64,000 bases of DNA, taken from NCBI RefSeq assembly GCF_013426205.1, contig NC_089423.1, forward strand, positions 124,001 through 188,000, written 5' to 3'. This DNA is from Metarhizium brunneum. Taxonomy: Eukaryota; Ascomycota; Sordariomycetes; Hypocreales; Clavicipitaceae. The notes under the pieces are model-generated. The model did not search any database and was not told the DNA's origin. It saw only the letters and a list, made by a program, of their open reading frames with translations. Of this stretch, positions 55,210 to 64,000 are shown in pieces. Position numbers and translations under genes: made by a program. How positions within the stretch are numbered: position 1 is the stretch's first letter; the number at the start of each line of letters is the position of its first letter.

Positions 55210-55499
55210 TATTATAAACTTAAGCTAAAAGCTTAGGTCTAGGTAGGATTCTAAGCAAAGCTAGCCTAGACCTAATATAAATAAACTTTAGGCTATTAAA
55301 AACTTTAAGGTCTAGGTAAAACCTTAAATAAAGCTAGACTAGACCTAGTATAAATAAACTTTAGGCTAAAATAAAGTATATTAGGTAAGAAAAAAAGGAG
55401 ATAAAACCTTTTCTTTTTTTTTTTTTCTCTTTTCTTTAAGTTTATTTTTACTATTTAGTAATATATATGTGCAGCCGCAGGTATAGCTAGTCCATTACA
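55210..55499 (+). repeat. 3' LTR of the RIP-degraded element
   Basis: 290 bp, TATTATAAACTTAAGC... to ...TCCATTACA, followed by AGTAG (55500-55504). It is better preserved than the left LTR at its end (gcagccgcag versus tatagctata), so the two LTRs were mutated independently. Confidence 0.8.
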
Positions 55500-55550
55500 A
55501 GTAGAAGTATATAATATACCGTGCATATCTTCGGCTTGTTTATCTGCTTT

Positions 55551-55967
55551 CTAAGCAAGACAATATTGTAACCCGGTATATAAGCAGCCAAGACCTGCTA
55601 TTATAATTGTAATAATAGCAGATACGTTATCAATTTCCATCTTGAAACCTATTTTTGCTTGTTCTTCTTCTTTGCACGATAGCTTTTTATCGGATAGTTT
55701 TTTATAGGATAGCTCGTTAAATAGCTTGTTGGATGGCTTGTTGGATGGCTTGTTGGATGGCTTGTTGGATGGCTTGTTGGATGGCTTGTTGGATGGCTTG
55801 TTGGATGGCTTGTTGGATGGCTTGTTGGATGGCTTGTTGGATGGCTTGTTGGATGGCTTGTTGGATGGCTTGTTGGATGGCTTGTTGGATGGCTTGTTGG
55901 ATGGCTTATTAGATGGCTTGTTGGATAGCTCGTTAGATAGCTGAGCTTTAAGTGTACGCAGGTCCAA
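55551..55967 (-). CDS. Hypothetical repeat protein with (SNKP)n tract and hydrophobic C terminus
   Basis: An open minus-strand frame of 138 codons with about 15 copies of Ser-Asn-Lys-Pro, a charged segment (SYKKLSDKKLSCKEEEQAK) and a hydrophobic end (SAIITIIIAGLGCLYTG) that could span a membrane. The frame has no ATG before the repeats: it opens with TTG right after a stop. If expressed it would need an upstream exon. It may simply be a minisatellite whose unit length is a multiple of three. No family recognised. Confidence 0.3.
   Translation of the reverse strand: MDLRTLKAQLSNELSNKPSNKPSNKPSNKPSNKPSNKPSNKPSNKPSNKPSNKPSNKPSNKPSNKPSNKPSNKPSNKPSNKLFNELSYKKLSDKKLSCKEEEQAKIGFKMEIDNVSAIITIIIAGLGCLYTGLQYCLA
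55729..55908. repeat. 12 bp minisatellite (ttggatggcttg)n
   Basis: Fifteen perfect tandem copies, with a few diverged copies on each side (to about 55690 and 55944). It lies within AT-rich sequence but is itself not RIP-altered. Confidence 0.9.
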
Positions 55968-55997
55968 TTAATATATTTAACCTACTCTTCTTTTATA

Positions 55998-56085
55998 ATA
56001 CTTAAAGATACTTAAAGATACTTAAAAATACTTAAATATATTTAAAAATACTTAAAAATACTTAAATATACTTAAATATACTTTT
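55998..56085. repeat. 10 bp AT-rich tandem repeat (atacttaaag/a)n
   Basis: About nine units of consensus ATACTTAAAA/G in tandem, with small substitutions. It marks the right edge of the AT-rich island. Confidence 0.8.
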
Positions 56086-56190
56086 ATTAAAAATAATAAA
56101 TTAATATATTTTTATATACTTATATATCTTTAAAATTTTAGTTACTTATTATTAACTAGAAATCTAGTTTATTACAAAAATTAAACCTAC

Positions 56191-57019
56191 GCACATTTAA
56201 AGGGATACGCAGCGCACTTTGACGCTAGTCTTTGTGACTGTGTGGGCTGTAATGTTCTCGTATGGGCGCATCCATGTCTTATCATTGTCACCAATCATGT
56301 CTGGTCTACGCTTGGTCGTGCTGTAGTATCGGGAGTAGCCAAGTGCCGGAGACTTGCCCTTGGGTAGAGTCGTGGCAGCCGGCTTGGCTTCCCTGTGAAA
56401 GAGCCGGCCTCGTCACATCTCGTGCCCTCGGAACCGATGAGACGAAGTGAGTAGATGACAACAGAATAGTCGTCTCGATGGTGAGCACAGAGGGAGGCAA
56501 TCGTTGGCGTAACCCTGATATTCTTCCCCTTGTCGAATCCAGTACGCCCACTAGCGACAGCAGAAACGCAGAGCTGCTCTACGTCTCTTGGAGATTCCGC
56601 AAATCCGAGGCAACCTTCCTTCCTTGGTTACCTTGACTTGACCCCGTCTACGGATACCCGTCAGCGACAAGTGGACGAGCCACTTGGTTGGCTTACTACT
56701 AGTTGCCAACGGGTACAATGCCGGCAGCAATTCGAGACGACTACGGGTGTGGCGTTTGGGGTTGCGGGGTTTGGGCATGGATTCATGCTGCTGTTTCGAC
56801 CGCGTATACGAGAGTGGCTAACATATAACATCACCCGCCCTTGGCTTTGGACTGACTCGGGGGCAAGCATGTCTGTCTAAAACACAGTGCTCGGCCTGAT
56901 GACCGGACGTTGATGGGCTTGTAGAGGCGAATGGACCACCTTGACAGTTCACTTCTGAGAGTAGTCCATGACACACGCACCAGACATCAGTAAAAGACAA
57001 GACCAGTAGGTTGGCCCCT
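56191..57019. other. Intergenic, no assignable gene
   Basis: Normal GC content returns. Open frames up to 116 codons (56530-56880) show no domain and are matched by opposite-strand frames. Confidence 0.4.
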
Positions 57020-57967
57020 TCACTTCAAGCTATCCGCAAAGTCCTGCACGGTGTCTTGGAAAGGCTGGTCGGGCACAAACCCCAACCGCAATGCCTTTGC
57101 ATCGTCAAATTGCGTCGGCCAACTGTCCAACATGGCTCTGATGGCCGCGGTGGGTTCTTCCCTCCGCACCAGCCTGACAGCCTCGTCGCCGCCAACATTG
57201 CGCAATACCTGAAGCATCTCCCGTACGGTGACAGCGATCCCCGGGAGCAGGACTTGCCGGATATGCGGAGGCATGCAGTCCGCCGGGAGGGTCAGAGCAA
57301 TGGTGAGATTCTTGACGAGCCTTCTCGGCGAGCACACCCAGCACTTGAAGTCGTCCCCGCACGGAATGGTCGTCTCCAGACCCTGTAGCGGCTCGCGGAT
57401 GATGCCGCTCATCCAGCTGCTCGCCGCCTGGGTGGGCTTTCCGCCTCGGACAGATATGCCAGGAAGTCGGAGGGCAAATGCCGTAATGAAGCCGCGGCGG
57501 TTGTAGTCGTTCAGCACGGCCTCGATCATCATCTTGTGCGTCCCGTAGCTCGTCTGGGGCGTGCACACGGTGTCTTCAGAGGGCAGGCCGCGCAGGGGAG
57601 AGCCGTAGGCGGCAATGGACGACGTGTATATCACGCGCACGCCGGGGCAGAGCCTTCGCACAGCCTCGAGCAGCTTCAGCACGCTGTGCAGGTTGACGCG
57701 GTAGCCGAGGTCCACGTCTGCTTCGCTCCCTGCGGACATGATGCCGTGCAAAATGTAGATGGCATCCAGATCTTGGCCGATGACGGACTCTGCATCTTCA
57801 AACAAGTCGACTTGGACAAGGGTCGCGCGATCCTGGGCACTTTTCGCGCCGGGAGGAACAAGAGGCTCGACAATATCGGCCATGACTACAGAGTGACCGG
57901 CATTCAGCAACGCTTCGGACAAGATTTGGCCAATGTAGCCAGCGGCTCCGGTAACAAGAATCTTCAT
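57020..57967 (-). CDS. NAD-dependent epimerase/dehydratase family protein, DenD-like
   Basis: A single exon of 315 residues. The extended short-chain dehydrogenase pattern is complete. The Rossmann motif TGAAGYIG (6-13) leads, Asp31 follows strand two, YTSS (114-117) holds the catalytic Ser, and YGTHK (141-145) is the YxxxK motif. The block LHGIMSAGSEADVDLGYRVN resembles D-erythronate dehydrogenases (DenD), which oxidise four-carbon sugar acids with NAD+. The exact substrate is inferred from this resemblance only. The length matches the family. The gene is transcribed divergently from an MFS transporter of the anion:cation symporter type across an 824 bp intergenic region. Confidence 0.85.
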   Translation of the reverse strand: MKILVTGAAGYIGQILSEALLNAGHSVVMADIVEPLVPPGAKSAQDRATLVQVDLFEDAESVIGQDLDAIYILHGIMSAGSEADVDLGYRVNLHSVLKLLEAVRRLCPGVRVIYTSSIAAYGSPLRGLPSEDTVCTPQTSYGTHKMMIEAVLNDYNRRGFITAFALRLPGISVRGGKPTQAASSWMSGIIREPLQGLETTIPCGDDFKCWVCSPRRLVKNLTIALTLPADCMPPHIRQVLLPGIAVTVREMLQVLRNVGGDEAVRLVRREEPTAAIRAMLDSWPTQFDDAKALRLGFVPDQPFQDTVQDFADSLK

Positions 57968-58791
57968 GATGGCGATTTTGCAAACGACGGAGATGCAGAG
58001 CCACGCAGTGACGCCTCAAGTGCGGCTTTGGAATCGACGCGCGATGTTGAGACGGACAGACTGCTGTGTGCTGAGGGCTGAGATGGGACGAGGGCGCCCC
58101 GCCAGGGATCCGAGCCCAAGGATTGGCCGATTGGTGCGGGGCGATTTTGCCTTGATTGTAACCGCACAGATGCCAACTTTCTCGACTCATCTTCCCTGGA
58201 TGGGAAGCCGTCTGGTTCGATTGTGGTGGCGCCCATGGTCCCGGGTAAAGGCATCTACCTAGGCAGTGGCTGAACTTTGTTTACTTGCTTCTTTGTTTCT
58301 TATCTCTTGTTGTAGTACTCGATGGAATTGTCATTACGAATGGCCAAGCAGTGGCTTGTGCGCCTCCGAGTTTTGAGTTGTGGAACACCGTCGACGGTTT
58401 TTGGCGACGCTTCGCTCTCGTCGGTCCGCGGTATTTCGAGCCCGCTCATCTGGTAGTCATCCTCCCTCTGCCGGCCGCTGCCGGGCGCACCTCGAGGTAG
58501 TTGACAGCTTCCGGTGCAGGTGCAACGACGTGTGGAGGAGCCATCGCCGTTCGCCAGGGTTCTCCAAAGCAGCAGGACACGAGACCATGGACCTGACATT
58601 CTTTGCGGGGAAATTCAGCCATGTACTACCGGGAAGTTGGGAGAGAGATCGACCGGACTGGTCTGGTTGTATATAAGTGCTACCAAGTGTCCGTCGCAAC
58701 TCTCGTCCAAGTTTGCACAACGCCATCGCCCTTTCGCCTCCCCCCTTGGTGTGAATTCTGAATACGCCTGGAACACGTCGCCTGCCACGTC
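57968..58791. promoter_or_regulatory. Shared intergenic region of the DenD-like and MFS genes
   Basis: 824 bp between two divergent start codons, a likely bidirectional promoter. A TATA-like gtatataag lies at 58668-58676, about 120 bp upstream of the MFS start. I see no other clear operator. Confidence 0.5.
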
Positions 58792-60518
58792 ATGACGGCA
58801 CCCAAGGACACAGAGCTGGAGCGGGTTGAGCTTGGCTCACTGGCTGGCAAGGTCTCGCTGGACATTGCCCCCGGCGCAAGTGAAGCAGAGAGAGACTTGT
58901 TTCGCACATTCGCCAGCAGGGATCCGGAATGGGTTGCTGCCCAGGACAAGAGGCTCGTTCGAAAGATTGACACGCGCATGATGCCCTGTTTAATCGTCAT
59001 GTACTTGCTCAACTTCCTCGATCGATCCAACCTCGCCCAAGCCCGACAGGGCACTCTGGAAAAGGACCTACACATGCGAGGAACCGACTTCAACCTGGCC
59101 ACGTCCATTTTCTTCGTTGGCTATCTGCTGATGCAGCTGCCGTCCAACATCATCATCACGCGCGTCCGCCCTTCCATCTATTTGGCCTCTGCTATTGTCC
59201 TTTGGGGCGTCGTGTCTACTTGCAACGCCGCGGCTGGCAGCTTTGTCCACCTCATCGTCATTCGTTTCTTCCTGGGTGAGCAGCATCCCTCTCTAGTCGC
59301 GCATCTTGTGGAACGCATCGTCCAATGGCTAACACGGCGTGTCATGTCTTGCCGCAGGTTTTGCTGAGGCACCCTTCTTTCCCGGCGCCATCTTTCTCAT
59401 GTCGTCATGGTATACCCGCGCCGAGCTGACGCGCAGAGTGGCCTGGCTCTACACCGGCAATTCACTTGCCAACATGTTTGGAGGGCTCATTTCATTCGGT
59501 GTTCTGAGGGACTTGAACGGTGTACATGGAATCGCCGGATGGGTATGTTTCTATGCGCCCTGCCACAACATTCTGGAACCCTTGGTTGTGCTAACCATCT
59601 GGAACAGAGGTGGCTTTTCATAGTCGAGGGCGTGGCTACGATTGGCGTTGGCATCATGTCCGCGTTTATCCTGCCAGACTACCCTCAAACAACTCGCTGG
59701 CTGAGCGATGAAGAACGCGCCTTTGCATCCTGGCGGCTCTTGGCCGACATCAACGAGATGGATGACGGCAAATCCACGACAGTCTGGCAAGGCTTGAAGC
59801 TGGCCCTCAAAGACTACCGGCTTTATCTTTTTATTCTTCTAGCACACATGAGTCTGTTGTCGCAGACGTTTCAATATTTCTTTCCGAGCATCGTGCAAAC
59901 CCTGGGATACGACCCTCTGATTACCCTGTTGCTCACGGTTCCAGGTCCGTCCCTCCAAAATCCCCAGTCGACCGAACGTGACGATTCTGTATTCTGACCC
60001 GTTTCATAGCCTGGTTCGCGACGTTCCTCGTCTCCATCACGGTCAATTGGACCGCAGCCAAGACCGAGGACAAGTCGATTCACATCTTTTGTCTCATGGT
60101 CGTGGCGGCGGCCGGAAACGCCATTGCCACCGGCACCACAGCGCCCGGTGCCCGGTTCTTCGCCATGTTCCTGATGCCAATGGGCTCCATCGCTGCGTAC
60201 ACCATCATTGTTGGCTGGGTGGCCAACTCTTTCCCGCGGCCGCTGGTCAAGCGGTCGGCGGCCATTGCCATTGTCAACATGATTGGCAACACGGCCAGTA
60301 TTTACGGGAGCTACATGTACAACAAGGACCAGGGCCCGCAGTACATTCCGGGCGGGAGTTCCAATGCAGCGATAAGCTTCTTGGTCGGCGTGCTCGCATT
60401 GATCTTGCGCTACTTACACAAGTGGGAGAATAGGAAGCTGGAGAGGGCGGAGAACGAGGCGGCGGCAAACGGGACTTTGACAGGGCGAGGTCCGGAGGGA
60501 TTCAGATATATTTATTAG
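58792..60518 (+). CDS. MFS transporter, Dal5/anion:cation symporter type
   Basis: Four exons (58792-59275, 59358-59542, 59608-59944, 60010-60518) with introns of 82, 65 and 65 bp encode 504 residues. The first exon has a soluble acidic N terminus, then MYLLNFLDRSNLAQAR, the hallmark of the Dal5/allantoate permease family, and IFFVGYLLMQLPSN. Splices restore FLG-FAEAPFFPG and AGW-RWLFIVEG, both canonical for the family, and the third restores VP-AWFATFLV. About twelve hydrophobic segments are present. The donor of intron 3 (gtccgt) is non-consensus after GT. The family imports organic anions such as allantoate, nicotinate, tartrate or sugar acids. Next to a DenD-like dehydrogenase, a sugar-acid substrate is plausible. 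Confidence 0.88.
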
Positions 60519-60659
60519 ATGTAGACTTAGGGCGTGACTATCCATACTGAATACATGAACAACTTCCCATACTACCTGATTATCAAAGCCCATCTCGCAG
60601 CACTACATGCTTTCAAGAAGCAGTCTTCCGCCCCTAGCAACATCCATCTGTGTCTAGTA
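60519..60659. other. Short convergent intergenic region
   Basis: 141 bp between the stop codons of the MFS gene and the SesB-like gene. Nothing else is visible. Confidence 0.5.
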
Positions 60660-61763
60660 TCAGGGACGTTGCCAATTGTTCACCGTGCCCCCAGGCGCGT
60701 TGAACATGTCACCGGACCCGCTGTTGTGAAATGAAAAACTGGGATGTTCCCTGGCGCGGCCTTCGTTCATCGGTTGTGATACTTGACGGGTGTCCGGATC
60801 CTTGATCCATTTATACCATCTATCCAGCTCACCCAGCACCCTTCTGTATCCATTATCGTCTGCGGAACTGAACTTTACCATGTCACTGTGGTTGGCGTGA
60901 ATGCTAAGTGCATGGTAACCTTCGAGAGTGGCCGAGTCTTTAGGGACGACTTCTTTACCGACCACAGGCATGGCAAGCTCTTCAAAGAAGCAGGTGACCT
61001 TGATATCACGGCCACTATTCTGCTGCTCCCGTATCATGGACCAGAAATTGTCTTGAACAGACTTCAGGTGACGGTCGTTTGTCTTTAGAACTTGAAGCAG
61101 AAAGTTGTTGGTGGACTTGACAGTCCCAAGAGCCCAGGCGGGTATGCTGGCCCAGTCCGCCATCCAAGACCCCCGGTGCGGAGTTCCCATGAACAGGATG
61201 CCCTTTGTGCAATGGAACATGGCTTTGAGGTGCTCCTCGGGGTTGTTTCTAGAAAGCAGTATGGCTTCCTTGCAGATGAGCCCGCCAAGGCTGTGAGCGA
61301 CGAGGAGCAGCGGCCGAGACGAGGCATTGGACAAGTCTCTGTCCGTCGTCAGGTCGCTCAAGAAGTTCCGAGCATGCTCGCTTAGCCCGTTCTGAGATGC
61401 GACCGATTTGCGCACAAAATACGCGTCGTACCCGTATGTAATGATGCGAGCTTTGCCGAGGTTCTTCGGCAGCAGCGTCTTTGGCCACGGTTCGGACTGG
61501 CCACGAGCAGTCCAGGTGCTGTTCCGATTGCCCGTCAACCCGTGAACAAAACAGATATCGACGAGGGCGTCATGGCAGTCACGCAGAACTTCTACACCAT
61601 CCGGAAAGGACTGATCAGGAGCGTTGATAGACGACAGCCTGGAGTCTGCCGAGCCGCCTGAGCGCTCATAGCCGACGACGGCGTTCGGCGCCTCATGGTT
61701 TGGCGAATTGCCACTGGGCAGGCGATGGTTTCGCGAAGTACGCTTTGATTTAAGAAACCCCAT
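60660..61763 (-). CDS. SesB-like alpha/beta hydrolase with C-terminal amyloid-type motif
   Basis: A single exon of 367 residues from the first ATG of the frame; the 13 codons further upstream open with TTG and contain no ATG. The protein starts MGFLKSKRTSR, a match to the N-myristoylation consensus MGxxxS followed by basic residues. The alpha/beta hydrolase domain has the oxyanion region FVHGLTGN, the nucleophile elbow AHSLGG (Ser158) with LICKEAI, FMGTPHRGS, and a late His in LSIHANHSDMV, as in SERAC1/DUF676-like lipases. The last 23 residues contain GSGDMFNAPGGTVNN, a Gly/Asn/Phe pattern resembling the sigma-type amyloid motif that links fungal NLR receptors to SesB effectors. If so, this is a membrane-targeted cell-death or allorecognition lipase. 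No partner NLR is in the window. Confidence 0.75.
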   Translation of the reverse strand: MGFLKSKRTSRNHRLPSGNSPNHEAPNAVVGYERSGGSADSRLSSINAPDQSFPDGVEVLRDCHDALVDICFVHGLTGNRNSTWTARGQSEPWPKTLLPKNLGKARIITYGYDAYFVRKSVASQNGLSEHARNFLSDLTTDRDLSNASSRPLLLVAHSLGGLICKEAILLSRNNPEEHLKAMFHCTKGILFMGTPHRGSWMADWASIPAWALGTVKSTNNFLLQVLKTNDRHLKSVQDNFWSMIREQQNSGRDIKVTCFFEELAMPVVGKEVVPKDSATLEGYHALSIHANHSDMVKFSSADDNGYRRVLGELDRWYKWIKDPDTRQVSQPMNEGRAREHPSFSFHNSGSGDMFNAPGGTVNNWQRP

Positions 61764-62567
61764 TGAAAATATAATTCTATTGGGATAAAGAAGATGAGCC
61801 AAGGGTGACCTCTAACAAACAGGCCGGCTCATGATATGAGGGACTGCTTGACACAACACGGAGCCGCGCTGGGTCAGGTCAGCAACGGGCTTACTGCCCA
61901 ACGAGTGCCGGTTACGGTTTTCCATGCAGTGTTTATGTTTCCTCAATTACGGAGTATGTGACAGACATTTTGTATCAGGCCCGGATATGTCAAGCCGTGC
62001 CTCACTAGGCATTAGTGCTTACATACATCGCAACACATGCATAATACAGATTATCCTGCTTGGTTGGCGATTGGGTAAGAGTGCATGTGATGTACCAAAC
62101 ATATTCGTCCAGTTTCCTCCGCAAATGCATCTGACCCCAGAGTTGAACGGCCCGATCCTAGCGCATCATGCATTCGTGATACCAACTCGTCACTGATAAC
62201 GGTATGTGTACTCCGCATCACAAGACACAATATTGTGACGTGGGCCATGGCCGGCGTTGTGTGATACAACTTGAGGTTCTGTCATTTAATGACAGATGTA
62301 AGTCGACGTGTTGATTTACTATGTTGCTACATGGCCGAATCAGACTCGAACAACGGCCCTCTTACGTCTGCATTGCTCTGCCTTATCCACAGCCAGTAAA
62401 CATCTTTCCGCCTCACATGCCACTTCTGAGGGTCGGCTCTTGGGCATTTATCATAGACTTGTGCAATATGGAGGCAGCTTCAGTGATGGCGTTCCCTTTG
62501 AGGCCCCTTATGAAGAGTTCTCGTACCATCAGTCTCGCCGTCATTGGCGGAAATGACGACCATCATA
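61764..62567. other. Gene-poor stretch, no assignable gene
   Basis: The 5' flank of the SesB-like gene and unassigned sequence. One TACGGAGTA motif (near 61949) and a B-box-like gttcgagtc on the minus strand near 62333 occur, without a foldable tRNA. Confidence 0.4.
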
Positions 62568-62680
62568 CAGTGGGAGACAAAAGCTACTCAACCAGACTAG
62601 GTACCCGGCTATCGCGCTCTATAATACCACATTTTACAGTATATTAGTGTATACTTGTTGGTGGGTAAATATATTCCGCC
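62568..62680 (+). repeat. Diverged dispersed repeat, right copy
   Basis: Carries gtgggagacaaaagctactc and agtatattagtgtatacttg, matching the order and orientation of blocks at 1590-1712. Confidence 0.4.
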
Positions 62681-64000
62681 ACCATACTCCATACCTCACC
62701 ACTGGTGAAGACGCCGAGGACCAAAGTAACCTCGCCGCATATGATACGCCGTTTACTCTTCTTCTTCTTTCTTTACTCAAGTCTAGGAAATGTGTAACGT
62801 TGTACGCTATATGTCTCGGATTCACCTCGCAGCGTGCTCTGTATTTCGCCCAAACACCATGCCTGGGTAACCCCAGCTATCCAACAATAACGGTGCATAG
62901 CAAATAAGAGACCGGGTCTGAAGATACGAATCATGTAACAAAGTGACGCAGTTTTGGCTGCGAGCGGCACAAGCCCAATGTTTCGGTTGGGTTCTGTTAC
63001 CACACTACATCAACACAGCCTCGTCAGTTCTGAGGCTCTCGCAAACTGGGAGGCCTCTTTTGAAGCCCAAGTACCAACATCGCTGCAGGATACAATTGGT
63101 GAATGCCATTGGCAGGTGTCACACGGCATATGGGTGCTAACACTCAAAAGACCGTGGCGTGGCCACGCCCATTTTTGGCATCTTTTAGTGTGATAGGAGG
63201 AAAGACACACACATCTCGGCTGAGTCGAGCCCCGGTCTAATTCTCCCTTTTCCATTTTTGTTGGTCATCTGTGTGACCGCTGGCATCTTTACTGCTGGCT
63301 GACTGGGCTACTCACCGGCCGGTGACGTTTATTAATGCCTCACTACCACGAACCTTCGATGCCATGCCAGCCGATTATCCGGAACATTTCATTCGAGACA
63401 GGGACACAAGGCTCATAGTGACTGGCTGGAATACCCCACCATCAATTCGCTATCAAGAAGCCAATGGGAGATAAATACAACCCAACCATACAGGCTCGGC
63501 GCTGGCTGTGGTCCAGCCCGTGCTACCCATCTGCTTGAGCTAAGCCGGTCTCCCTTGGGCACTGCAATGAATTATTGTTCATTGTACTCCGTATGCAAGG
63601 ATGTCTCAAAGAGACTGCCAAGTGAGTCTCCTCTCTGCCCGACGTCGGTGCCCGACGGTGTGTGTTCTTTCCACCAGCTTTTAAAGGACAAGGACGCAGT
63701 CACTTATTCAAGCAGTTGGCGAAGCGATTCAATGATTTTACATGTCCTAAAGCAACCTTCTGTCTATATACCATACTCTGGTTACCGTTGGTTGCGTGTT
63801 CAGTTACAAGAAGCCTCACTTGTCAAAATCGCATACCACTTGGTCGAGTCCCAGCTGCTACGGATTGGCCCAGGCCTCAGGGTGTATCTGAGCAAGGGAC
63901 TTTCGATAACAGGCTCTTGTTCTTCATCTAAGCTTCACAGCATTACCCAGCCATTGTACAGGTAATATTCCAACTCCTACTCTGGTCCGGTCAGACTCAC
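62681..64000. other. Gene-poor right end
   Basis: No conserved domain is visible. A promoter-like gagataaatac (about 63470) precedes an ATG at 63567 and an open frame to 63965 without recognisable motifs. A gene continuing beyond the window cannot be excluded. Confidence 0.3.

Larger units (their letters stand above)
31952..55499 (+). mobile_element. RIP-degraded Ty3/gypsy chromovirus hosting two younger insertions
   Basis: Direct LTRs at 31952-32240 and 55210-55499 are recognisable despite many C-to-T/G-to-A differences. They share a run such as ggtctaggtaggattctaagc and flank a degenerate gag-pol region. A 5 bp duplication AGTAG lies outside both. Subtracting the two inserted 7,811 bp elements and their 5 bp duplications leaves about 7.9 kb, a normal length for this class. 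CpA and TpG dinucleotides are almost absent from the interior, the mark of RIP. The coding strand is +. The element is dead: every long frame is interrupted. Confidence 0.85.

Noticed and set aside
55726..55944. CRISPR-like array or + strand LDGL repeat protein
   Set aside because: Units are contiguous 12-mers without spacers, and the + frame is only open because the unit is a multiple of three.
62320..62350. tRNA from a B-box-like gttcgagtc on the minus strand
   Set aside because: No T-stem, acceptor stem or A-box could be folded around it.

Overview
The window looks like nuclear DNA of a filamentous ascomycete (Pezizomycotina, probably Sordariomycetes, possibly Hypocreales). The evidence is short 50-120 bp GT-AG introns, pyrimidine-rich promoter tracts, an intron-containing tRNA-Tyr, an Eme1 homologue, a fungal GT31-like glycosyltransferase, a SesB-like lipase and a large AT-rich block with the hallmark of repeat-induced point mutation (RIP: CpA/TpG almost absent). 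The clade assignment is inference.

Layout. 1-12.3 kb is gene-poor: one tRNA-Tyr(GUA), an aminoglycoside-phosphotransferase-like kinase with one intron, a frameshifted trypsin-like protease pseudogene whose intron carries a solo LTR with its target duplication, a MITE copy and a relic of an acyl-CoA synthetase-like gene. 12.3-31 kb is ordinary gene space: a GT31/DUF604-like type II membrane glycosyltransferase, an Atl1-type alkyltransferase-like DNA repair protein (PWQR in place of PCHR), a 1,752-residue kinesin, a 5.5 kb intergenic stretch rich in the palindrome-like motif TACTCCGTA, EME1, and convergent to it a histidine phosphatase with a C-terminal PIP-box.

31.9-55.5 kb is one nested transposon complex. 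An old chromodomain Ty3/gypsy element (31952-55499, 289/290 bp LTRs, 5 bp target duplication AGTAG) has been destroyed by RIP. Two copies of a second, young gypsy chromovirus (7,811 bp each, 436 bp LTRs) were inserted into it in opposite orientations at 37117-44927 (+) and 47192-55002 (-), each with its own target duplication (TTAGG, AGTTC). Both have intact gag and pol linked by a textbook -1 frameshift signal, a Tf1-like self-priming site, and a spliced antisense gene for a Zn2Cys6-like/coiled-coil protein between pol and the 3' LTR. This antisense gene, with CGG/CCG inverted repeats in the LTR that could be its target, is the most unusual feature of the window.

55.5-56.2 kb is AT-rich with a 12 bp minisatellite and a 10 bp tandem repeat. 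57-60.5 kb holds a divergent pair, a DenD-like NAD-dependent dehydrogenase and a Dal5/ACS-type MFS transporter, which look like an uptake-plus-catabolism module for an acidic sugar derivative. At 60.7-61.8 kb lies a SesB-like alpha/beta hydrolase with an N-myristoylation-type start and a C-terminal Gly/Asn-rich motif resembling the amyloid signalling motifs of fungal NLR systems. The last 2.2 kb has no recognisable gene.
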